Assembly: GCA_016793305.1 (NCBI GenBank)
Contig: JAEUHU010000364.1
Coordinates: 1-51,604 of the forward strand
DNA length: 51,604 nucleotides
Source: Planctomycetota bacterium
GTDB lineage: Bacteria > Planctomycetota > UBA1135 > UBA2386
Direction: 5' to 3'
The notes under the pieces were generated by a model. It was not told the origin of the DNA. It was given only the letters and a program-made list of their open reading frames with translations, and ran no database searches. The translations under genes and the position numbers were made by a program. Positions 8,001-16,532 of this stretch are shown piece after piece (the stretch's first letter is position 1; every line of letters begins with the position of its first letter).

Positions 8001-9118
8001 TCGTCAAGTTGGTGCTGGCCGTGGTGCTGTTCGCCGGTTCGTTGGTCGGCGGCCTCGCGGCCACCGGGCGGCTGAACCACGAGGGCACCGCGAACATCCC
8101 GGTCCTCAACTCCTTCTTCCCGCCGCCACCACCGCCCGTCGAAGGTGAGGGCGGAGAGCACGGCGAAGGGACCACCGACGCGGCCCAGCACGGCGACGCA
8201 GCGCACGCGAGCGACGCGCACGCGTCGCCGGCTGGCGAGACCGGCAAGGCGACGCCGAGCGACGCGAGCCATGCCGGCGAGCAGGAGCCGCAGGGCAACG
8301 TTCGCAAGAAGGAGGGCAAGTCGGTGGTCGAGCCGGAGAAGCCGGCGGGCGGCGACGGCCATGGCGGCGGCGGGCACGGCGAAGAGCCGGCGGCAGACGC
8401 GCACGGCAAGCCCGACGCCCACGGCAAGCCGGACGCGCACGGCAAACCCGACGCCCATGGCAAGACCGACGAGCACGGCAAGGCCGACGCAGGCAAGAGC
8501 GAGGCGCACGGCACCGACGGCCACGGCACCACGAAGTCGCCGGAGGGGGACTTCGCCGAGCTGCAGAGGCAGCTCGAGCGCGGCAACAGCCCCTACAAGC
8601 CGGGTGAGCTGTTCCGTTTCCAGGGCCTGCCATCCGGCCTCACGCCGGAGCAGATCAACGAAGCGTGGCAGCGCGTGCAGGGCCTGATGGCCGAGATCGA
8701 CCAGCGCAAGACCTCGCTCGACATGCGAGAGAAGGACTTGCAGGAGCTCGCCAACGACATCAGCCGCCGCCAGGCCGAACTCGGCCAGATGCGTGCGCGC
8801 CTCGACGAGATGCAGCGCGGCATCGACGCCAAGATCCAGAAGTTCCAGGACCAGGTGAAGCTGATCCGCAACGACGAGGTCGCCGGCCTGAAGCGCAATG
8901 CAGCCACCCTGGCCTCGTTCGAGCCGACGAAGGCCGCCGAGATCGTGGAGAAGCAGTGGAGCACCGAGAAGGGTCAGGACGAGGTGCTGCGGCTGTTCGA
9001 GTTCATGGACAAGGACGCCGTCAACGAGATCCTCAAGGTCCTGCCGGTCGCGACCACCCAGGACGTCATGAAGAAGCGCCTGCGGGTCAGCAAGGAGTCG
9101 GCGACACCGCCGCGTTGA
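7991..9118 (+). CDS. MotE-like flagellar protein (TM, His/Asp-rich linker, coiled coil, MgtE-N-like domain)
   Basis: The protein has 375 residues: an N-terminal membrane anchor (MGLIVKLVLAVVLFAGSLVG), a long low-complexity linker rich in His, Gly, Asp and Lys (about residues 45-185, including five HGKPDA-type units), a coiled coil (about 225-290) and a C-terminal helical domain (ASFEPTKAAEIVEKQ and EILKVLPVATTQDVMKKRL) resembling the MgtE N-terminal domain of MotE. MotE in other bacteria is a periplasmic chaperone for the stator protein MotC, and its gene usually follows fliJ, as here. The ATG overlaps the fliJ stop by 10 bases. The linker is far longer than in typical MotE and may span the cell wall. 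It could also be an unrelated FliJ-neighbour with the same fold. Confidence 0.75.
   Translation: MGLIVKLVLAVVLFAGSLVGGLAATGRLNHEGTANIPVLNSFFPPPPPPVEGEGGEHGEGTTDAAQHGDAAHASDAHASPAGETGKATPSDASHAGEQEPQGNVRKKEGKSVVEPEKPAGGDGHGGGGHGEEPAADAHGKPDAHGKPDAHGKPDAHGKTDEHGKADAGKSEAHGTDGHGTTKSPEGDFAELQRQLERGNSPYKPGELFRFQGLPSGLTPEQINEAWQRVQGLMAEIDQRKTSLDMREKDLQELANDISRRQAELGQMRARLDEMQRGIDAKIQKFQDQVKLIRNDEVAGLKRNAATLASFEPTKAAEIVEKQWSTEKGQDEVLRLFEFMDKDAVNEILKVLPVATTQDVMKKRLRVSKESATPPR
8402..8491 (+). repeat. Five tandem 18-bp units inside the motE-like gene
   Basis: Five in-frame copies of an 18-bp unit encode HGKPDA, HGKPDA, HGKPDA, HGKTDE and HGKADA. The units differ at several synonymous positions, so the array is not a very recent slip, but its whole-codon period allows length change without frameshift. 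It forms the His-rich core of the linker in the motE-like protein. Confidence 0.9.
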
Positions 9119-9149
9119 GGCACCCGGCCAAGAGCGGCGAATTCTTCAA

Positions 9150-9170
9150 CGGTCGGCACGCTGCCGGCCG
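9150..9170 (+). promoter_or_regulatory. Hairpin in the motE-like/fliL gap
   Basis: CGGTCGGCA and TGCCGGCCG pair over 9 bp (one G-T wobble) around a 3-nt loop. It lies 32 bases after the motE-like stop and 46 bases before the fliL start, the largest gap in the flagellar operon. There is no T-run, so it may be an mRNA-stability element or weak attenuator rather than a terminator. The function is inferred only from position. Confidence 0.4.
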
Positions 9171-9215
9171 ATGAGCGCGTGAGGCAGCGGATCGACGGCG
9201 CGGAGCAGCACACAC

Positions 9216-9725
9216 GTGTCCGAAGAAAAGAAGAAAGACGACCAGAAGGCCGACGAGGGCAAGAAGAAGAAGGGCCTGTCCCCGATCGTCATGATCGCCG
9301 TCGGCGCGATCGTCGGCGGGGCCGGGGCCGTCTTCGCGATCCCACCGAAGACCGTCGAGGTCAAGGTGGAGGAACCGCATTACGAGCTCGTCGACGTCAA
9401 GCACCCCGATGCGATCGAGGTCACGTTCAACCCGCGCACCAAGGCCGGCAAGGGCACGGGGCGGGTCAAGTTCAAGTTCGAGTACCGAGTGCGCGAGGAC
9501 CTCGAGGGGCAGGCCTTCGAGCAGATCAAGACGCACTGGGAGCAGGCGAAGTCGAACGCGCTGATGCTGCTGAAGAAGCGCAGCCTGGAGGAGCTGCAAT
9601 CCGAGGTCGGCATGCAGATCCTGGCCAAGGACCTGATCGACGACATCGATCGTTCGTTGTTCGCCCAAGGCGACCGCATCGCCAAGGTCGTCAACATCCT
9701 GTGGATCGAGTGGCTGTTCCAGTAG
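9216..9725 (+). CDS. fliL: Flagellar basal-body protein FliL
   Basis: The protein has 169 residues, started at GTG 9216. A short lysine-rich cytoplasmic tail (EEKKKDDQKADEGKKKK) precedes one membrane segment (PIVMIAVGAIVGGAGAVFAI). A periplasmic domain of about 125 residues follows, in which HWEQAKSNALMLLKKRSLEE and LIDDIDRSLF match the stomatin-like FliL domain with its conserved central helix. FliL rings surround the MotAB stator and support torque. It sits 15 bases ahead of fliM, the usual fliL-fliM-fliN order. The length matches the family (about 150-180). The charged N-terminus is longer than usual. Confidence 0.9.
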   Translation: MSEEKKKDDQKADEGKKKKGLSPIVMIAVGAIVGGAGAVFAIPPKTVEVKVEEPHYELVDVKHPDAIEVTFNPRTKAGKGTGRVKFKFEYRVREDLEGQAFEQIKTHWEQAKSNALMLLKKRSLEELQSEVGMQILAKDLIDDIDRSLFAQGDRIAKVVNILWIEWLFQ

Positions 9726-9740
9726 ACGGACCGAAGACCC

Positions 9741-10736
9741 GTGAACGAGATCCTCACCAACGAAGAGATCGACACCCTGCTGCAGATGTTCCGCAGCGAG
9801 GGTGGGGCGGTCGAGCCGGAAGCCGAGCAGCGGCCGGCGCCCGTGGTGCCGATCGCGGATCACGCTGGACGCGTCGTCAGCCCGATCGACCTGCTGAAGC
9901 CGAACCGCCTCGGGCGCGAGCAGCTGCGTGGGCTCGAGCGCTACTTCGAGAGCGCCGGCAAGCTGCTGTCGGCGACCATCGGCGACAAGCTGCGTCTCGA
10001 CACGCGCTGCGACTGCGTCGCCGTCGAACAGCTGCGCTTCGGCAGCTGGCTCGACCAGCTGCCCGGCCCGGTCGCCATCTACGTGCTGCAGATGGAGCCG
10101 TTCAAGCTGCCGGTGCTGCTGACCGCGAGCACGAGCCTGCTCTACGGCGCCGTCGACCGCATCCTCGGCGGCTCGGGCAAGGTGCAGAAGGTGCCGAAGG
10201 ACTTCACCTCCGCCGAGCACACCGTCGCCGAGGCCCTGGTCGGACCGTGCCTCGATCGCATCTGCGAGGCGCTCGCCGACGTGGTGCCGTTGAAGTGGTC
10301 GATCGTGAACCGCTTCTGCAACCCGTCGATGGCGCAGATCCTGCCGACGCAGGACGTGGTGCTGTCGATCTACTTCCAGGCCGCCGGCGACTTCCTGCTC
10401 GGCGACCTGCGGCTGGTCATCCCGTTCGTGTCGCTCGAACCGCTGCTCGACAAGTTCGGCCGCGACTCGGTGGCCGCTCTCGAGCCCGGGGCGATGCGCC
10501 AGAAGCTCACCGTCACGGTGCGCGACCTGCCGGTCGACGTCGCCGTCGAGCTCGGCGGCGCACGCATCCGGCTTCGTCAGCTGCTCGAGCTGCAAGCCGG
10601 GGACGTGATCCCGCTGGCGACCCGGATCGGCCAGCCGGCGGTGGTGCCGGTGATGGGCAAGCCGAAGTTCACTGGCCACGTCGGCAGGATCGGCAACAGG
10701 TTCGGCCTGCAAGTGGCCGATGTCATGGCGCAGTAG
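9741..10736 (+). CDS. fliM: Flagellar motor switch protein FliM
   Basis: The protein has 331 residues from a GTG start. The N-terminus NEILTNEEIDTLLQMF has the FliM pattern 'LSQEEIDALL', the CheY-P binding and entry helix. The middle domain includes GLERYFESAGKLLSATIGDKL and a GAVDRILGGSG segment equivalent to the conserved GG loop that contacts FliG. The C-terminal SpoA domain (about 255-325, VDVAVELGGARIRLRQLLEL) pairs with FliN. It works in the cytoplasmic C-ring and controls rotation direction. fliN begins 2 bases after its stop, so the two switch proteins are translated together. The length agrees with the family (about 330-340). Confidence 0.95.
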   Translation: MNEILTNEEIDTLLQMFRSEGGAVEPEAEQRPAPVVPIADHAGRVVSPIDLLKPNRLGREQLRGLERYFESAGKLLSATIGDKLRLDTRCDCVAVEQLRFGSWLDQLPGPVAIYVLQMEPFKLPVLLTASTSLLYGAVDRILGGSGKVQKVPKDFTSAEHTVAEALVGPCLDRICEALADVVPLKWSIVNRFCNPSMAQILPTQDVVLSIYFQAAGDFLLGDLRLVIPFVSLEPLLDKFGRDSVAALEPGAMRQKLTVTVRDLPVDVAVELGGARIRLRQLLELQAGDVIPLATRIGQPAVVPVMGKPKFTGHVGRIGNRFGLQVADVMAQ

Positions 10737-10738
10737 GC

Positions 10739-11134
10739 ATGGGCGACAACCAGGCATTCCAGGACGGCGAGTGGGGCGCGGACAAGGTCGCGCAGGCGGG
10801 TGCCGAACTCGCTGCGGCCGCCGTGCAGCCCGTCTCGTTCGGCCAGCTCGGCGGCGGGGCGCGCGGTGAGGGCAAGGCCAACCTGGACCTGCTGCTCGAC
10901 GTCGAGATCCCGATCTCGGTCGAGGTCGGGCGCACGCAGATGAGCCTCGACGAAGTGCTGCGGCTCGTGCCCGGCAGCGTGATCGCGCTCGACAAGAAGG
11001 CCGAGGAGCCGGTCGACCTGCGCGTCAACGGCAAGCTGGTCGCGCGCGGCGAAGTGGTGCTGGTCGACGACACCTACGGGCTGCGCATCACGCAGATCGT
11101 CGACACCCAGGGTCGCATCGAGAGCCTGCGCTGA
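10739..11134 (+). CDS. fliN: Flagellar motor switch protein FliN
   Basis: The protein has 131 residues. A variable N-terminal 50 residues are followed by the SpoA domain: LLDVEIPISVEVGRTQMSLD, EVLRLVPGSVIALDKKAEEP and VNGKLVARGEVVLVDDTYGL, matching FliN almost motif by motif. It forms the base of the C-ring with FliM and helps the export apparatus. The start ATG lies 2 bases after the fliM stop. It is the last flagellar gene here: the usual followers (fliO, fliP, fliQ, fliR) are absent and a gene on the opposite strand begins 18 bases downstream, so the operon ends at fliN. Confidence 0.96.
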   Translation: MGDNQAFQDGEWGADKVAQAGAELAAAAVQPVSFGQLGGGARGEGKANLDLLLDVEIPISVEVGRTQMSLDEVLRLVPGSVIALDKKAEEPVDLRVNGKLVARGEVVLVDDTYGLRITQIVDTQGRIESLR

Positions 11135-11152
11135 TCGGCGCCGTGCTGGCGT

Positions 11153-11914
11153 TCACTCCGCGCTGCGTGCGGTCGCCAGCTCGAAGCGGAACGGTTGCTC
11201 CACCACGCCCGGCCCACTGCGGAACCGCCAGCGGCGGGCGGCACGCAGCGCGGCGTCGTCGAGCTGCACGCTGCCACTGGTGGTCAGGACGGAGCAGGTG
11301 CCGGCCGCTCCGTCGGCGGTGACTTCGATGCGGACCACGACCGTGCCTTGGATGCCGCGGCGGCGGGCCCCTTCGGGGTAGTCCGGGCTCGGGTTGTCGG
11401 CCGGTTCCGGCACGTTCACTTCGGGCGTCGCGGTGGAGGCCGCCGGCGAGGGCACGGCCTGGGTCGGCAGCGGCTCGGCTTTCGCCGCGCGCGCGGTCGC
11501 CTCGGCCGGTTTCGGGGTCGGCCGGGCGACCCGGCAGCGCGCGAAGTGCTCGGGGCGCAGTTGCGGCAGGTGGTTCATCGGCTGCAGGGAGTCGGCCGGT
11601 GGCTCGTGCGGGGCCGCGGCGGGCGGCTCGGCGTCCGGTGGGACTTCCTGGTGGACCGGCGGTGGGTCGTCGCTCGGCTCGTCGTGCACCTCGACCGGCG
11701 GTCGCGCGGCGTCGGCGGCCGGTGGTGCGTCCGGGCGGAACATCGACTCCTGCACCGCGAACGCGACCGGAGTCGTCGCCGCCGCCCCGGAGCCCGAATG
11801 CGCCAGCGCCACGGCCCCGCCGAGCACGGCGAGGTGCAGCAGCAGCGAACCGGCCAGGGAGCGGTAGCCCTGGCAGCGGGTGCTTCGGGCAAGGCGTCGA
11901 GCGGGCGAGGGCAC
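11153..11914 (-). CDS. TonB-family energy transducer
   Basis: The protein has 253 residues when started at GTG 11914. It has a short basic N-terminus, one membrane anchor (about 18-38, SLLLHLAVLGGAVAL), a Pro/Glu-rich periplasmic spacer (DEPSDDPPPVHQEVPPDAEP) and a C-terminal TonB domain (YPEGARRRGIQGTVVVRIEV, ending RRWRFRSGPGVVEQPFRF). TonB carries proton-motive energy from ExbB-ExbD to outer-membrane receptors. It is divergent from a TonB-dependent receptor gene, suggesting a dedicated pair; exbB and exbD are not in the window. The open frame extends 100 codons further upstream but that part looks non-coding. The exact start is uncertain; a TTG at 11929 is another option. Confidence 0.88.
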   Translation of the reverse strand: MPSPARRLARSTRCQGYRSLAGSLLLHLAVLGGAVALAHSGSGAAATTPVAFAVQESMFRPDAPPAADAARPPVEVHDEPSDDPPPVHQEVPPDAEPPAAAPHEPPADSLQPMNHLPQLRPEHFARCRVARPTPKPAEATARAAKAEPLPTQAVPSPAASTATPEVNVPEPADNPSPDYPEGARRRGIQGTVVVRIEVTADGAAGTCSVLTTSGSVQLDDAALRAARRWRFRSGPGVVEQPFRFELATARSAE

Positions 11915-12237
11915 GCGGGATTCCAGCAACGACCATACCTCCGACCGGGGTTTCGAGGCTGCGGAGGGGTCGCCCCGAGTGCTCGGCGCAGGGCCCGGCT
12001 CGGCAGCGGGGCAAAGACCCGTTCCTGACCCGTGCCAGCGTGGCACGCGCGTGGCGAGGTGTCGCGGATCGGTGACTCTCGGGCCATGGAGGGCGGTCCC
12101 GTGGACCGCGCGCTGCGGCCCGCGGCCCGCAGCGGGGCCCGGAGCCGGAGGGTGTCTCGGCAGGCGTTCTGCCGCGATGGGCACGTGCCTTGCCTTGCGG
12201 CGCGCGTCCCCCACGGCTCGGCCGCACTCGACCCCAG
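11915..12237. promoter_or_regulatory. Divergent intergenic region between the TonB gene and the receptor
   Basis: These 323 bases hold no convincing gene and should contain promoters for both directions. A perfect 7-bp inverted repeat with a 3-nt centre, CGTGCCA-GCG-TGGCACG (12031-12047), is a good operator candidate. An 8-bp hairpin, CGCTGCGG/CCGCAGCG with an 8-nt loop (12111-12134), lies in the leader of the receptor mRNA. No Fur-box-like AT-rich palindrome and no cobalamin riboswitch core was recognised. Confidence 0.45.
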
Positions 12238-14418
12238 ATGCCCTCTACGCCACGTTCGTTCGATCGTTCCCTGCCTTCGTCGCCCGCCGTGCGTTCGCTG
12301 CTGCAGCGCGCCATCCTCGTGGCGCTCTGCACCGGCGCCGCGCTCGCCCAGACCGCGACGGCGGCACCCCAGGAGCCGGCCCCGTCGTCCGGCACCCAGC
12401 AGCCGGGTACTGCGACCCGCCTGCCCGAAGTGCTGGTCACCGAGTCGCCCGAGGCCGCGGAACGGCGGCTCACCGAAGTGCCGATCGACAACCCGGGTGG
12501 CCGCGACCTGATCGGCCCCCGCGAAGTGCGCGAGTCCGGCGCGATGACCATCAAGGACCTGCTGCGCCGTTCGCCCGGCGTGTTCGTGCAGGAGGAGTCG
12601 GGCTCCGACTCGTTGCCGAACATCGCGATCCGCGGCGTCACGAACGGTGCCGAGGGCGCCTGGCGGTCGATCAACCTCGGCATGTACGCGGACGGCATCC
12701 CGCTGGCGCCCGCTCCGTACGGCGGCCCCGGCAACTCGCTGTTCCCGTTCGCCCTCGAACGCGTCTACGCCGTCGACATCCAGCGTGGTGGTGGGGCGGT
12801 GCGCTACGGCCCGAACAACGTCAGCGGCGTCGTCAACTTCCTGACCCGACCGATCCCCACCGAGGCGATCGCCTACACGCGGCTCAGCTACGACACCTTC
12901 GACAACGCCTCGATCTACGCGGGAGCCGGTGGCACGACCGGGCGCCTCGGGCTGCTGGTCGAAGGCGTCTACAAGGACGGCGAGACGTTCCGCGAGGGTG
13001 GCGACTACACGCTGCAGAACTACGCGCTGAAGAGCAGCTACCGCCTCTCCGACAGCGTGCGCTTGTTCGGGCAGGTCGAGACCTACGACGACGCCACCCA
13101 GCTGTCCGACGGACTGCCGCTCGCCGAGTACCTGCGCGACCCGAAGCAGACGCTGTCGCCGCAGAACCGCCACTCGGGCGACCAGCGGCGCGCGAACCTA
13201 CGGCTCGAGTGGGACGTCGACAGCGACACGCTGTTCGAGCTGATCACCTACTACTACGACGGCAACCGCACGTTCTTCCTCGGCTCGCCGACCTTCTACG
13301 GCGCCACCAACAACCTCGCGTTCGTGCAGACGACGCCGCGGCCGATGCGCACCGTGGCGGTCCAGCCGCAGATCACCCACAGCTACTCGCTCGGCAGCGG
13401 CACCGGCGAACTGCACCTCGGCCTGCGCTACCTGCAGGAGGACATCGTGCGCACGGTGTCGCGGTACCTCGTGAACGGCACCACGCAGCTGCGCCGCAGC
13501 GAGGAGCAGTACGACTACTACACCGGCTCGGCCTGGCTCGAGAACCGGTTCCAGTTCGACGACTGGACGGTCACCCCCGGGGCGCGCTTCGAGTACGTGC
13601 AGATCGACGCCAAGAACCGCCTGAACGGCGTCGGCGTCGCGAAGGACTTCACCGAGGTGCTGCCAGCACTCACGGTGGCCAAGCGCATGAACGAGAGCTG
13701 GTCGCTGTTCGGCGGCGTGCAGAGCACGTTCGCGGCCCCGCAGGCGCCGCAGATCTCGATCACCACGAACCCGCAGGACGTCAGCGCGCAGTACGCGTGG
13801 GTCTACGAGGTCGGCTCGCGCACGCGCGGGCTCGACGGCCTGCTCGGCACCGACCTGACGCTCTACCACATCGACTACAGCGATCGCCTGGTGCAGGACC
13901 CGAACCAGTTCGACGTGTTCGTCAACGCCGGCAGCTCGCGCCACCGCGGCGTCGAACTCGGCCTGACCAGCGACCTCGCGGCCGCCGGCCTGTCGGGCGT
14001 CGAGCTGTGGAGCTCGGTGTCGTGGAACGACTCGAAGTTCACCAACGGCGCCTTCGACGGCAACCGCTTCGCCGGGGCGCCGCGTTGGCTCGGCTCGTGG
14101 GGGGCTCGTTACCGGCACCGCGACACCGGCCTGTGGGTCGGGGTCGACGGCCTCTACGTCGGCCCCGCGTTCACCGACGCCGCCAACACGCGCGACATCA
14201 ACGCCAACGGCACCGTCGGCCTGCGGCCGTCCTATTCGCTGTGGAACTGCGGCGTCGGCTGGGACACGAAGCTCGGCGAGAAGAACGAGATCTCGCTGCT
14301 GATCGGCGGCAGGAACGTGCTCGACGAGGAGTACTTCGAGCCGCGTGCCGCGCGCGGGATCTTCCCAGGCGCCCCGGCCAGCCTGGTGTTCCAGTTCGGC
14401 GTCACGCACCACTTCTGA
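12238..14418 (+). CDS. TonB-dependent outer-membrane receptor (FecA-like)
   Basis: The protein has 726 residues: a signal peptide (about 1-40, AILVALCTGAALAQ), a TonB-box-like stretch LPEVLVTESP, a plug domain (IKDLLRRSPGVFVQEESGSD, IAIRGV, and DIQRGGGAVRYGPNNVSGVV with the family's G-x-x-x-V-x-Y-G-x-x-x-x-x-G-x-V pattern) and a 22-strand-type barrel ending NVLDEEYFEP and FQFGVTHHF. The final Phe is the signal for barrel assembly. Best overall resemblance is to ferric-citrate and related receptors, but substrate cannot be read from sequence. The start ATG 12238 gives a clean signal peptide. The duplicated-barrel gene begins 35 bases downstream, so co-transcription is likely. Confidence 0.93.
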   Translation: MPSTPRSFDRSLPSSPAVRSLLQRAILVALCTGAALAQTATAAPQEPAPSSGTQQPGTATRLPEVLVTESPEAAERRLTEVPIDNPGGRDLIGPREVRESGAMTIKDLLRRSPGVFVQEESGSDSLPNIAIRGVTNGAEGAWRSINLGMYADGIPLAPAPYGGPGNSLFPFALERVYAVDIQRGGGAVRYGPNNVSGVVNFLTRPIPTEAIAYTRLSYDTFDNASIYAGAGGTTGRLGLLVEGVYKDGETFREGGDYTLQNYALKSSYRLSDSVRLFGQVETYDDATQLSDGLPLAEYLRDPKQTLSPQNRHSGDQRRANLRLEWDVDSDTLFELITYYYDGNRTFFLGSPTFYGATNNLAFVQTTPRPMRTVAVQPQITHSYSLGSGTGELHLGLRYLQEDIVRTVSRYLVNGTTQLRRSEEQYDYYTGSAWLENRFQFDDWTVTPGARFEYVQIDAKNRLNGVGVAKDFTEVLPALTVAKRMNESWSLFGGVQSTFAAPQAPQISITTNPQDVSAQYAWVYEVGSRTRGLDGLLGTDLTLYHIDYSDRLVQDPNQFDVFVNAGSSRHRGVELGLTSDLAAAGLSGVELWSSVSWNDSKFTNGAFDGNRFAGAPRWLGSWGARYRHRDTGLWVGVDGLYVGPAFTDAANTRDINANGTVGLRPSYSLWNCGVGWDTKLGEKNEISLLIGGRNVLDEEYFEPRAARGIFPGAPASLVFQFGVTHHF

Positions 14419-14453
14419 CTCCACGCCCACCCCGGTTCCCGATCGCCATCGCC

Positions 14454-16472
14454 ATGCGCACGCTGCCGTTCCTGGTCCTGACGTCGTTGCTCACCGCCCA
14501 GCAGCCCGCGGACGCTGCTCCCGCACCGACGCGCGAGTTCGAGATCCGTGGCGACCGCGCGTTCCTCGGTGGCCACGAGTTCGACCTGTGGGGCGTGCGC
14601 AGCGGCAACGCGCTGATGAGTCCGTCGGTGACCGAACGCCACGTGCGCGCCCTCGACACGTGGAACGCGCACGGCGTCAACGCGATCGCCGTCTACCTGC
14701 AGGGCAGCCACGGCGGCTGGCCCGACGCGGAGGCCGGCGCCAACGGCTTCCTGCGCGACGGCACGCTGAAGAGGGACTTCGCCGAGCGCCTCGAGTGGCT
14801 GGTGCGCGAGTGCGATCGCCGCGGCATGGTCGTCTGCGTCGGCGTCTGCTCGCCGCGCAAGGACCAGCTGCTGCTGGAGGAGGGCGCGCTGAAGAAGGCG
14901 ATCCAGGAGACCGGGCGGTTCCTGCAGGCGCGCGGGCTGCGCAACGTGTTCGTCGACCTGATGCACGAGTTCGACCACACCGAGCGCGCCGACCATCCGA
15001 TGCTGCGCGAACCCGGCGGTGCGGCGAAGAAGGCCGAGCTGTGCGCGTGGTTCCGCGAGGTCACGACCGACATCGAAGTCGGCGTCTGTCCGTACGAGAA
15101 GTCGGTGACGGTGCAGTCGTCGACGTTCCCGGGCATGGGCGTGCACATCGTCCAGAAGAGCATGCCGATCCCGAGCGAGGGCTACGTCGTCAACGTCGAG
15201 ATGCAGAAGCAGGACGCCTACGAGAACGACGGCGTGTTCGTGCCGGGCGGCGTCGAGGCGGTGCTCGCCGACTGCGAACGCTACCTGGCGGCGGAGAACG
15301 CGGGCCTGTTCTTCCATGCCGCCTACGTGCAGGGCATCGGCAACCACAGCGGCACCGCACCGCACCCCGAGCTCGGCGGCAGCGGCGACACGCAGGGCAA
15401 CCGCGGCGTGCGCTTCTTCTTCGAATGGGTGCGCGACCACGTCGGCCGCTGGGAGTACCCGCAGCACGTGCCGGTGCCGAACGACGACGGCGCGGCGTGG
15501 GTCGCAGCGGCGGCCGAACCGGTGGCGACGCGCGAGTTCGAGGTGCGCGGCGACCGGCCGTACCTCGGCGGCGAGCCGGTGCTGCTGTGGGGGCTGCGCG
15601 TCAACAACGCGCTGCTGAGCCCGGCGGTCACCGAGCGGCTGAGCAACAACCTCGACAACTACGCCGCGCACGGCATCAACCTGATCAGCGTCGGGCTGCA
15701 GGGCACCAACGGCGGATTCCCCGACGTCGATGCCGGCACCAACGCGTTCACGTCCGACGGCAAGCTGATCCCGGCGTACGCCCGACGGCTCGAGCGCGTG
15801 GTCCGCGCCGCCGACGCGCGCGGCATGGTCGTGCTGGTCGTGCTGATGATGCCGCGCAAGGACCAGCTGCTGCGCGACGAAGCGGCGGTGCAGAACGCGG
15901 TCGAGAACGTGGCCCGCTTCCTCGAGACGCGGCGGCTGCGCAACGTGCTGGTGAACCTCTACCAGGAGTTCCACCACCCGACCCGCATCGACCACGAGCT
16001 GTTCCGCGAGCCCGACGGTGCGCAGAAGAAGGCGAAGCTGGCGCAGTGGTGGAAGGCGCAGGCCCCGGCGATCGAGGTCGGCATCGTGCCGAACCACCTG
16101 AACGGCTCGGCCGTCGACTTCCCGGGCTGCGACGTGCAGATGCTGCACGAGGAGATGCCGATCCCCGAGCGCGGCTTCGTCGTCAACACCGAGACGCCGG
16201 ACGAGGACCTCAGCGGGGCCGAGGGCGTGTTCCATCCGCGCAGCAAGGCCCGCCTCGAGGCGCTGTGGGCGCGTTACCTCGCCGCAGCGCCGCGTGCTGC
16301 GATGCTGTTCCGCAGCTGCTACGCCGAGGACGTGCGCGGTCGCCAGGGCACCGGGCCGAACCTCGAGATGGGCGGTTCCGGCAAGGGCGACGGCGACCGC
16401 GGCATCCGCTTCTTCTTCACCTGGTCGCGCGAACACCTCGGGGCCTGGCGGTTCCCGAAGCACACGAAGTGA
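14454..16472 (+). CDS. Secreted protein with two tandem TIM-barrel (glycosidase-like) halves
   Basis: The protein has 672 residues with a signal peptide (MRTLPFLVLTSLLTAQQ). Residues about 25-340 and 355-670 are homologous halves. Each opens with EFE(I/V)RGDR, then LWG(V/L)R, (M/L)SP(S/A)VTER, a GWPD/GFPD loop, RGMVV, PRKDQLL, and closes with HPELGGSG or PNLEMGGSG and RFFF. The pattern resembles GH5/clan-A-like barrels, which use a Glu after strand 4 and another after strand 7. Half one has DLMHEF and NVEM, half two has NLYQEF and NTET, so both retain Glu at each place, but the classical 'NE' is not present. Enzymatic activity is therefore an inference. It lies between the receptor and another secreted protein, hinting at processing of a substrate taken up by the receptor. 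Confidence 0.8.
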   Translation: MRTLPFLVLTSLLTAQQPADAAPAPTREFEIRGDRAFLGGHEFDLWGVRSGNALMSPSVTERHVRALDTWNAHGVNAIAVYLQGSHGGWPDAEAGANGFLRDGTLKRDFAERLEWLVRECDRRGMVVCVGVCSPRKDQLLLEEGALKKAIQETGRFLQARGLRNVFVDLMHEFDHTERADHPMLREPGGAAKKAELCAWFREVTTDIEVGVCPYEKSVTVQSSTFPGMGVHIVQKSMPIPSEGYVVNVEMQKQDAYENDGVFVPGGVEAVLADCERYLAAENAGLFFHAAYVQGIGNHSGTAPHPELGGSGDTQGNRGVRFFFEWVRDHVGRWEYPQHVPVPNDDGAAWVAAAAEPVATREFEVRGDRPYLGGEPVLLWGLRVNNALLSPAVTERLSNNLDNYAAHGINLISVGLQGTNGGFPDVDAGTNAFTSDGKLIPAYARRLERVVRAADARGMVVLVVLMMPRKDQLLRDEAAVQNAVENVARFLETRRLRNVLVNLYQEFHHPTRIDHELFREPDGAQKKAKLAQWWKAQAPAIEVGIVPNHLNGSAVDFPGCDVQMLHEEMPIPERGFVVNTETPDEDLSGAEGVFHPRSKARLEALWARYLAAAPRAAMLFRSCYAEDVRGRQGTGPNLEMGGSGKGDGDRGIRFFFTWSREHLGAWRFPKHTK

Positions 16473-16532
16473 CCGCCGAGGCACTCGCGGTGCGCCAACC
16501 CTCGACTTCGATCCCGTGACGAACCGATTCCC

